Positions 6,876-13,411 of a stretch of 13,411 nt of DNA are shown here, in pieces; the first letter of the stretch is position 1, and each line of letters begins with the position of its first letter. The position numbers and the translations under genes were made by a program. Below the pieces are notes generated by a model. That model ran no database searches. It had not been told where the DNA came from and saw only the letters and a program-made list of their open reading frames with translations. Source of the stretch: Ectocarpus siliculosus (lineage: Eukaryota; Sar; Phaeophyceae; Ectocarpales; Ectocarpaceae); NCBI GenBank assembly GCA_000310025.1, contig FN649741.1:2483013-2496423 (forward strand). The letters are read 5' to 3'.

Positions 6876-8600
6876 TTTGAGGATTGCGTTTGAATGTGGG
6901 CTTGCCGTTGTGGTGCTGCGGCATCGACTATTGGGTGGCCTAGTAACGTTTGGTGTGATGCAACGTGGAGTACACAGCGACTTGGTTGGCTGTTAAACCC
7001 GATACCTCTCCTTGGAAGTGGATTCTGTTGGTGATATTCTTCGATGGCTTAGCGCCGTTGGCGATATGTGGTTGTTCAGAATTGCTAGGTTCTGGGGACG
7101 AATCTCTCCTGCCCAGGCGATAGGGTATTGCCACGGATCGATTAGAGATGATTTGTACAGCCTGCGGCCATTTCGGTTGATCTCATGTCCTGTGAGGTTT
7201 CAGGCAACAATTGCTCCATGAAGTTGATCCCTTTGGACATAGAATGGTCGTTGCCGCACCACATTAGAGGTAGATGTGCTGTTTGGTTTGGTCGTATCCT
7301 CGCGCGCGCGTGAGCAAGTGCTACAAGTTGTTCATGTGTTTTTGCGAGGTAGGACCTCCCCGTGCGTGGTAGGAAAGGTGTGTGCGTTGGTTCGGGATTT
7401 GCATGAGAAGATCGAGGAGCGCCTGTCGTGTACGGTTCGCGACAGGGGCTCTGGGGGCTACACGTGAACCTTCCCTACATGTATTATTTCTTTGTAGTTA
7501 ATATGAGAGATACATTGAGATCAAGCAGAGGGAGTTGGTCGCGAGAAAATGTGTTCGGTTCCTGGCGTATGCCGCTTGTGCTCTTGTCAAGTTGTTCGAC
7601 TGCCACTGCCACAAACATTACGCCGTGGGCTAGTAGAGGTTGATATCTTGTCGCGTGGTGCCCGGCTCGCCCCGTTGTGTCCACTGTTGTGTCCACTCGA
7701 CAGCTTTTCACGAGCGCACCCACGTCTTCTCAAATATTTCCCCATGCCGAGGAGGAAAGCAAAGTCCTTGGTCGCCTAGCATGCATGTGTAGTTTTATGC
7801 GGGTGTTTCGCTGTCTGAAAAGCCAGTTGATTCGTTCGACAGCCGCACGCATGCTTTGATTTACATCAGGCTTGCTGGCATTTCTTCCAGCCTCTGTTTT
7901 GCCCCAAACTCCCTCCTCGAAGCTGAGCAGTACAACAGCAGAAAAAACGCAATTTACTCCCGCGAAAAATGGAAACGGAACAGGAGTACTTATTTTAATT
8001 TTGTATTCATCGACGCCGCAACACCACGGCATAAGAATTGGACATGTTTTTTCAAGCGCGATTTGCGTTCTAATTTCTTAATGCCCTCAAAAAAAGCCCC
8101 TCCGCCTAATCGCAGTTCAAAAGCCCGGAAAGGTGCACTCCCAACTGCCACGTTACTTGGGTAGTCTAGATGTTAAATGGTGATGGTATATATAGTAAGC
8201 GCCACCACGTGAGCTACTGCTGTAGTCATTCTGCCTTCGATCCCGCGACCCCAGTAGCAGATCTGGGTGTACCAACACGCGTGTCGCTGCTCCATCGTGT
8301 CCTGCTGGCATGCTGATGTCGAGGTTTATGTTGAGACTCCAGCAGCCGGAAAGTCGACAGATTATCTTGGATTAAGACCGGAAACCGTTACACTGACATT
8401 GGCCAAAAGGCCTCAGATCTTGGTCGAGCCTCAAGTTGCTTCTTCCTCTCGCCACCGTCGATCACGGGGTCTGCCTATGTCGCGACGTATTGCAAGATGC
8501 GCACCTGGCTGTGACACCCTCTCCGCCCTCCACCGCCGGCGAAAGAATCTGGTTCCCGCGCTGTCGGTGGCCGCGAACTGACGAGTCAACGATCAGTGGT
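6876..8600. other. Intergenic region without convincing genes
   Basis: Several open frames of 60-104 codons exist on both strands. They overlap one another, use mixed codons and resemble nothing I know. The best isolated signal is a TATATATAG box at 8187-8195, followed by an ATG at 8267 that opens a 104-codon frame to 8581. The predicted protein is Arg-, Ser- and Pro-rich and overlaps a second open frame, so I do not call it a gene. No tRNA or other RNA gene was seen. Confidence 0.5.
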
Positions 8601-8627
8601 ACGGTACTGCTGTGTACTGCTGTAGGG

Positions 8628-8732
8628 GGCGTTCAATAACGCCGGTATGTGCCCGGCGCATCGACCGGTTCTATTCAAAAGGGACCGGCGCTATTCACTA
8701 CTACTGTACACATAAATATCCAGCGTTATTGA
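8628..8732. repeat. Cluster of four related CCGGCGTTATTCA-like motifs (possible MITE-like remnant)
   Basis: A 13-base inverted pair, TCAATAACGCCGG (8633-8645) and CCAGCGTTATTGA (8720-8732), has one mismatch and brackets 74 bp. Between them are two direct versions, ACCGGTTCTATTCA (8664-8677) and ACCGGCGCTATTCA (8684-8697). The left arm also sits in a perfect hairpin, GGCGTT-CAAT-AACGCC (8628-8643). Just upstream, GTACTGCTGT occurs twice in tandem (8604-8623). The arrangement recalls a very short terminal-inverted-repeat element, but I cannot see a clear target-site duplication. Confidence 0.4.
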
Positions 8733-8830
8733 CACCCACCCAACCATTGCTTTGGTTTACAACATTTAGAGCGAGAAACCTACAAGAGGGAGGGGACGGA
8801 GGGCTTTGTCCCCGAATTGGTCTAATTTTT

Positions 8831-9596
8831 CTGTAGAGCCGCATCGCCATACACTCCGCAATTCCTTCCAGAGTTGCACGCGTCCTGGCCTACTAGATTA
8901 CCCCTCTCGCGATTTTCGTGTCGCAATACGCGTGCAAATGCCTGTGAGAGCACGATCTTTCACAAGATCTACCGGTACTCTTAGTTCGTGGTACGCACAA
9001 TTCGTGGAGAGACGAGAGAACTGTAGAGCCGCATCGCCACAATCTCCACAATTCCTTCCGGAGTTGCACGCGTCTCCTGGCCTACCAGATTACCCCTCTC
9101 GCGATTTTCGTGTCGCAATACGCGTGCAAATGCCTGTGAGAGCACGATCTTTCACAAGATCTACCGGTACTCTTAGTTCGTGGTACGCACAATTCGTGGA
9201 GAGACGAGAGAACTGTAGAGCCGCATCGCCACAATCTCCACAATTCCTTCCGGAGTTGCACGCGTCTCCTGGCCTACCAGATTACCCCTCTCGCGATTTT
9301 CGTGTCGCAATACGCGTGCAAATGCCTGTGAGAGCACGATCTTTCACAAGATCTACCGGTACTCTTAGTTCGTGGTACGCACAATTCGTGGAGAGACGAG
9401 AGAACTGTAGAGCCGCATCGCCACAATCTCCACAATTCCTTCCGGAGTTGCACGCGTCTCCTGGCCTACCAGATTACCCCTCTCGCGATTTTCGTGTCGC
9501 AATACGCGTGCAAATGCCTGTGAGAGCACGATCTTTCACAAGATCTACCGGTACTCTTAGTTCGTGGTACGCACAATTCGTGGAGAGACGAGAGAA
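8831..9596. repeat. Tandem array of four 192-bp units
   Basis: Units start CTGTAGAGCC at 8831, 9021, 9213 and 9405. Units 2-4 are identical over 192 bases by eye. Unit 1 is 190 bases with a few substitutions and a 2-base deletion near 8882. Each full unit contains a perfect separated inverted repeat, TTGCACGCGT and ACGCGTGCAA (9064-9073 and 9120-9129 in unit 2), and a hairpin GATCTT-TCAC-AAGATC (9146-9161). Because 192 is a multiple of three, a 268-codon open frame runs through the array, but the first unit enters in another frame, so this looks accidental. The array ends 175 bases before the ATG of the signal-peptide exon. Confidence 0.93.
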
Positions 9597-9702
9597 CGAG
9601 GTTCGACGATGAAAAGATGTAACGGCTTGTTGGTTTGGTCCGGGGTAATTGGTGGACTCGCTCTCTCGCAAAGGCCTCTCAACAATCTCGACACACACAA
9701 AA

Positions 9703-9716
9703 TATCAAAATATACT
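9703..9716 (+). promoter_or_regulatory. TATA-like sequence upstream of the signal-peptide exon
   Basis: The A/T-rich stretch TATCAAAATATACT lies about 55-70 bases before the ATG at 9771, in otherwise GC-rich, CA-rich sequence. The spacing would suit transcription starting in the CTCACACCTCC region. This is positional inference only. Confidence 0.35.
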
Positions 9717-9770
9717 CTCGCCAGCTTCTCGTTCTCACACCTCCTGCACCGCACACACACAGTACGCAAC

Positions 9771-9892
9771 ATGATAGCGAAGATCACGAGTGCCGCCCTC
9801 GTGGCACTCACACTGGCGGCGGTCGGACTTGCGGAGGAGTCTACTGTAGGTCCCTCGCATCGGGTGTGTGGGGTGCCTGCAAGTCCGGCAAG
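9771..9892 (+). CDS. Probable first exon of a secreted or membrane protein (signal peptide)
   Basis: The ATG has A at -3 and follows a CA-rich leader. The translation MIAKITSAALVALTLAAVGL, then AEES, is a textbook signal peptide: one Lys near the start, a hydrophobic core of about 15 residues, and small residues before a likely cleavage after GLA. The frame then continues about 17 residues (VGPSHRVCGVPASPA) to a TGA that overlaps a good donor, AAG|GTGAAG, at 9893. An alternative donor, ACT|GTAGGT, at 9846 would end the exon in phase 0. The open frame reaches back to 9564 into the tandem repeat, but that upstream Met is unlikely because the TATA-like site lies after it. I cannot identify later exons. 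The identity of the mature protein is unknown. Confidence 0.5.
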
Positions 9893-10274
9893 GTGAAGGT
9901 GTGTGTGTGTTTTTTTATTTTTCTTAATACAGTATCTTAAAATGACACAACGAATCCATCTCTATCATAGAAAAAGAGTCAGAGACAAACTAGCAATGAA
10001 TTCATAGCGTCAGAAAGTACCTGTATGTCTACGATTTCCCAGACAGCATATAGGGACATCTCCCCTGCGGGTAACAGGCTCAACAAAACAGTTTGGTATT
10101 ATTGTGTGTTTTTATTATTAGGATCGACCGCGCTAAAACCGGCTGACCAATGAAAAGACGTTACTGTAGTGCCAGCGGGTAAAAATCAAGGTCCCTGGAA
10201 GGGGACCAAAATTCGAAAATGCGCAATGCGCTAAAGGCGAATGCCAATACGACTCTCTCTACATATTCTTCACG
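9893..10274. other. Non-coding stretch, probably intron of the signal-peptide gene
   Basis: It begins with a donor-like GTGAAG and a (GT)n plus poly-T tract. It contains the left member of a 68-bp repeat pair at 10104-10173, preceded by a pyrimidine/AT tract ending in TTATTATTAG that resembles an intron acceptor. No open frame follows that site. Confidence 0.35.
10104..10173 (+). repeat. 68-bp dispersed repeat, left copy
   Basis: It runs from a GTGTGTTTTTATTATTAG tract through ATCGACCGCGCTAA, CCGGCTGACCAATGAAAAGA and CGT to TTAGTGC-like sequence. It matches 11002-11070 with a few substitutions and a 2-base indel (AAAACC versus AACC). The indel changes the frame between copies, so conserved coding is unlikely. 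Confidence 0.85.
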
Positions 10275-10750
10275 TAGACACACATCTCAGCTTCACAAAT
10301 GCCCTCGCTCGAAGCTAGGAAGCCACTGATGCAAAGAACGGAGGACAGCAAAAAAAGGGTTAGTTCAAGCCCAGCCGACACCAGGATATCGTGGTATGCT
10401 GCATCTCCCAATTTGATAATCGTACACTCCCAAGATCCAACAGTCATCGTGTCAGCAGCTAGATGACTCAAACAGAATAACAACACACACACTGCCATAG
10501 CTCCACACATGCCCTCGCCCGAACCTAAGAAGCCACTGATGCAAAGAGCGGAGGACAGCAAAAGGGTTAGTTCAAGCCCAGCCGAAACCAGGATATCGTG
10601 GTATGCTGCATCTATCTCCCAATTCGATAATCGTCCGCTCCCAAGATCCAACAGTCATCGTGTCGGCAGCTAGATGACTCAAACAAAATAGCAACATATG
10701 CACTGCCATAGCTCCACACATGCCCTTGCCCGAACCTAGGAGGCCACTTC
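10275..10750. repeat. Tandem duplication, about 2.2 copies of a 211-bp unit
   Basis: The landmark TGCCCTCGC/TGCCCTTGC recurs at 10300, 10510 and 10721 (periods 210 and 211). The two full copies share GATGCAAAGA, GGTTAGTTCAAGCCCAGCCG, ACCAGGATATCGTGGTATGC and CAACAGTCATCGTGTC. Copies differ by substitutions, a 3-base poly-A difference and a 4-base ATCT insertion. The minus strand carries a 130-codon open frame with hydrophobic repeats, but the 4-base indel shifts it between copies, so I treat it as non-coding. Confidence 0.92.
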
Positions 10751-11612
10751 AGGTGAACACGTCCAGGAATCCAGTATCCGCAGCCGCAGCAAGGAGTACT
10801 GTGTAGCAGTAAATAAATCCAGGTTGTACCCACCCGTTGTCCAAACAAAGATTTGTGATTCCGTGAGAGAAGGAGATACCACCGCCGTCGAAGGGTCAAA
10901 GGCACTGTCTGCCAGATGTAGACTGTGTGATAGATGGTGCTACCTATGTGTTCTTAGCCTGCCCGCCCGTGAGGGTCGTGACGAGGCCGCCGTGTATGTG
11001 TGTGTGTCTTTATTGTTAGCATCGACCGCGCTAACCGGCTGACCAATGAAAAGACGTCAGTCTTAGTGCGGTCAACATGTGTGTGTGTGTGTTTTGTGTG
11101 TGTATGCCGTGAGGAATGGTTGGGGACTGGGAACTTTGATGAGGTTTCGAACAGCAGGGCGGGCTACATAATCTGTGCCACCGGAATCCTCCCGCACCAA
11201 GGTATCAACCAACCCCCTCTCTTACCTTGGAGTCAAGAGCCTCAAGGGTTTGGTGCCCTCTTTTTCTGCGGCTTGTGCGGGCAAACAACAGCGGAACACG
11301 CTGAGACCCTACAGGGCTTACTTGTACCGCGAAGGGGAGCAACACCAGCGTAGATATGTACTCTGCAGTTTTACCACACGCAGTAGCTAACATTGCAACG
11401 GGACTACACATCATGTACAACACTGACAGAGATCGACTGTTCGTTTGTGCTTGTTTCTCCGCCGCCGGGAAACAAACTTAAGTCTCCGTACACAAAGATC
11501 CACGCAAGTCGACATGGCACGCGCCTCACACGGGTTGTAATGTCGTACACTTGCTTTGCAGCGGCCTCGCGGCAGGTGCTCCAAGCCTTCGAAGTCTTGA
11601 ACTCCAAGCTTC
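10751..11612. other. Non-coding, with the right copy of the 68-bp repeat and (TG)n tracts
   Basis: It holds the second copy of the dispersed repeat (11002-11070), followed by TG-rich microsatellite sequence at about 11077-11104. Open frames of 70-117 codons around 11000-11390 run through the microsatellite (Cys/Val repeats) and overlap each other. The stretch 11105-11353 could hide an exon but shows no recognisable motif. Confidence 0.45.
11002..11070 (+). repeat. 68-bp dispersed repeat, right copy
   Basis: This is the same-strand partner of 10104-10173, 898 bp away, again preceded by a GTGTGTCTTTATTGTTAG tract. The pair brackets the 211-bp tandem duplication. Confidence 0.85.
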
Positions 11613-11765
11613 TTTGATTTTTATTTTGATAAAAAAAGTAAGTCCCCCGGGGACTTCTTCCCAGACAGAGGAACTTCCATAAAACCAAAGGGCGTCGTCA
11701 GGAGGTAGCAGATATTCGACCAATCAGATCTCGATTTTGATTTTGATATTTTCGATTTTGATTTA
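11613..11765. repeat. AT-rich GATTTTGAT blocks flanking a palindrome
   Basis: T-rich blocks with TTTTGAT repeats lie at 11613-11630 and 11730-11765. Near the first is a perfect palindrome, AAGTCCCC-C-GGGGACTT (11640-11656). It forms an 8-bp stem with no real loop, so it is more likely a DNA palindrome than an RNA terminator. The block lies just before the minisatellite and may be the flank into which the array expanded. Confidence 0.6.
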
Positions 11766-11789
11766 TGGCACTTCGTTAATATACGACCC

Positions 11790-13333
11790 CATGTGTTCTC
11801 GTCAGTTCTCATGGCTTCTCATGGCTTCTCATTGATTCCCGTCGCTTCGCATGGCTTCGCAGGGGCTCTTACAATGGCATGGCTTCTTATGACCTCTCAT
11901 GACTTCTCATGGCTTGTCATGAGTTCTCATGAGTTCTTATGACCTCTCATGACTTCTCATGGCTAATCATGAGTTCTCATGACTTATCATGAGTTCTCAT
12001 GACTTATCATGAGTTCTCATGACTTCTCATGCTTCTCGTGGGTTCTCATGAACTCTCATAGGCTCCCATAGAGGGTCTCATCAGTTCTCATGGATTCTCA
12101 TGGCTTCCCGTGAGTTCCAGTGGGTTCGCATGACTTTGCATGGCTTTGCATGGCTTCTCACGGGCTCTTATGGCGTCTTATGACTTCTCATGACTTCTCA
12201 CGAGTTCCCATGACTTCTCATGAGCTAGCACGGGCTCTCATGAGCTCTCATGAGTTCGCATGAGTTCTCATGAGTACTCATGCGTTCCCATGGCCTCTCA
12301 TGAGCTCTCATGGGCTCTCATGACTTCCCATGGGGTCTCATCAGCTCTTATGACTTCTCATGAGCTCTCATGACTTCTCGTGGCTTCTAATGGCTTCTCA
12401 TGGGCTCCCATGGGATCTCATCAGATCTCATGTGTTCTCATGGGCTCTCATAATAGGCTCTCATGGCTTCTCATGGGCTCTCATTAGCTCTCATGACTTC
12501 CCATGGCTTCTAATGAGCTCCCATGATCTCCCATGGGGTCTCATGTGTTCTCATGAGTTCTCATGAGTACTCATGCGTTCCCATGGCCTCTCATGAGCTC
12601 TCATGGGCTCTCATGACTTCCCATGGGGTCTCATCAGCTCTTATGACTTCTCATGAGCTCTCATGACTTCTCGTGGCTTCTTATGGCTTCTCATGGGCTC
12701 CCATGGGATCTAATCAGATCTCATGTGTTCTCATGGGCTCTCATAATAGGCTCTCATGGCTTCTCATGGGCTCTCATTAGCTCTCATGACTCCCCATGGC
12801 TTCTCATGGGCTCCCATGGGATCTCATCAGGTCTCATGTGTTCTCATGTGATCTCATAGGCTCTCATAGGCTCTCATGGGCTCTCATGAGCTCTCATTAG
12901 CTCTCATGACTTCCCATGGCTTCTCATGGCTTCTCATGGGCTCCCATGGGGTCTCATCAGATCTCATGTGTTCTCATGATTTCTCACAGGTTCTCATGAT
13001 TTCTCATGGGCTCTCTTTCGCTCTCATGACTTCTCGTGGCTTCTCATGAGCTCCCATGGGTTCTCATCACATCTCATGTGCTCTCATGATTTCTCATAGA
13101 TTCTCATGGGCCCATGAGTTCTCATGCGTTCCCATCGCTTCTCATGAGGTCTCACGTTTTCTCATGAGTTCCCATGGCTTCTCATGAGCTCGCATGGGCT
13201 CTCGTGACTTCCCATGGCTTCTCATTAGCTCTCATGGGTTCTCATAGAGTCTCATGGGTTCTTGTTGGTTCCTATGGGTTCCCATGGGGTCTCATCAGCT
13301 CATCAAGTCTCATGGGTTCTCATGGGTTCTCAT
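11790..13333. repeat. Minisatellite, 10-bp unit TCTCATGNNN
   Basis: About 1.5 kb consists of a 10-base unit, TCTCATG plus three variable bases (AGT, GCT, GGC, ACT, AGC and others). TTCCCATGG, TCGCATG and TCTTATG variants occur, with occasional units of other length. CATG recurs roughly every 10 bases. Local dimers exist, such as GAGTTCTCATGACTTATCAT repeated around 11967-12015. Short open frames rich in SHDFSW-like peptides come from the 30-base (three-unit) period and lack other coding signs. The left edge is diffuse. Confidence 0.96.
12261..12798. repeat. 293-bp higher-order repeat within the minisatellite
   Basis: Sequence from 12261 to about 12505 recurs at 12554-12798 with only a few substitutions, for example TTCTAATGG versus TTCTTATGG. 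Both copies share an irregular 13-base unit containing CATAATAGGCTC, which makes the period 293 instead of a multiple of 10. A block of about 29 units was therefore duplicated as a whole. Confidence 0.9.
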
Positions 13334-13411
13334 GAGACTTTTCACGAGAATTCTCATGGGGTCTCATAAGACGTCTCATGAGACCCCATGAGAATTCTTG
13401 TGAGAAGTCTC
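13334..13411. repeat. 78-bp near-perfect palindrome; array orientation flips
   Basis: The arms are 13334-13372 and 13373-13411, with no spacer and the centre at AGACGTCT. They match at 36 of 39 positions. Two of the three mismatches would be G-T pairs on one strand. Left of the centre the units read TCTCATG, and right of it CATGAGA. The window ends at the outermost paired base, so the inverted arm may continue beyond it. Confidence 0.9.

Noticed and set aside
7730-8032. 100-codon minus-strand frame with a helical-looking stretch
   Set aside because: It has no promoter, splice context or homology that I can see, and it is within the length expected by chance.
8245-8262. TTCGATCCCGCGACCCC resembling a tRNA T-loop
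   Set aside because: The flanking bases do not form a T-stem, and no acceptor or anticodon arm can be drawn around it.
8187-8581. TATATATAG box followed by a 104-codon frame
   Set aside because: The frame overlaps another of similar quality, has Arg/Ser-rich unrecognised content and no splice or homology support. The box alone is weak evidence.
8806-9612. 268-codon open frame made of 64-residue repeats
   Set aside because: It is a by-product of the 192-bp tandem array. Unit 1 is entered in a different frame because of a 2-base deletion, and nothing in the peptide resembles a known protein.
10259-10651. 130-codon minus-strand frame with hydrophobic repeats
   Set aside because: It follows the 211-bp tandem duplication. 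A 4-base indel between copies changes the frame, and there is no promoter or homology.
11000-11353. 117-codon frame
   Set aside because: Its first part is translated (TG)n microsatellite and the 68-bp repeat. The remainder has no recognisable motif and overlaps another open frame.
11640-11656. AAGTCCCCCGGGGACTT as a terminator
   Set aside because: It has no loop, there is no identified gene ending nearby, and rho-independent terminators are not expected in a eukaryotic nuclear genome.
12360-12859. Two 68-codon frames rich in SHDFSW-like peptides
   Set aside because: They are translations of the minisatellite and its 293-bp duplication. Three 10-base units give a 30-base coding period by chance.

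Overview
This is eukaryotic nuclear DNA. It has a spliced gene with introns of 791 and 539 bp, an LTR retrotransposon, tandem repeats and a long minisatellite, and it shows no bacterial operon structure. The GC-rich exons, long introns and repeat load would fit a brown alga or related stramenopile such as Ectocarpus, but that assignment is inference from style, not a database match.

Region 1 (1-4197, minus strand) is the 5' part of a Ty1/copia-type retrotransposon. Reading leftwards it has a candidate 5' LTR (3769-4197), a short leader, a 718-residue Gag with a Gln-rich linker and a zinc-knuckle-like motif (3627-1471), a DSGA aspartic protease (about 1479-474), and the start of integrase with the HHCC finger and the first two catalytic Asp (529-1). 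Reverse transcriptase, RNase H and the 3' LTR lie beyond the left edge. Gag, protease and integrase are in three different frames, each step being +1. The Gag/protease junction carries GCG AGT C, nearly the known Ty3 +1 frameshift site. The LTR holds nine copies of a mini inverted repeat whose stems show compensatory changes.

Region 2 (4198-6875, plus strand) is a non-coding stretch followed by the last three exons of an unrecognised gene (5165-5367, 6159-6244, 6784-6875 with a TGA stop). Splice sites and phases agree across all three. No ATG exon is visible, so the 5' end is probably upstream, possibly beyond the retrotransposon, which would then sit antisense in an intron.

Region 3 (6876-9892) is about 1.7 kb with nothing convincing, a small cluster of related inverted/direct motifs at 8628-8732, then four tandem copies of a 192-bp unit (8831-9596). 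Directly after the array are a TATA-like site and a probable first exon with a signal peptide (9771-9892).

Region 4 (9893-11789) is non-coding and repeat-rich: a 2.2-copy tandem duplication of 211 bp and a 68-bp repeat pair that brackets it. Later exons of the signal-peptide gene could lie here or beyond, but none is clear.

Region 5 (11790-13411) is a 10-bp-unit minisatellite (core TCTCATG plus three variable bases) with a 293-bp higher-order repeat. It ends in a 78-bp near-perfect palindrome where the array switches strand, exactly at the window edge.
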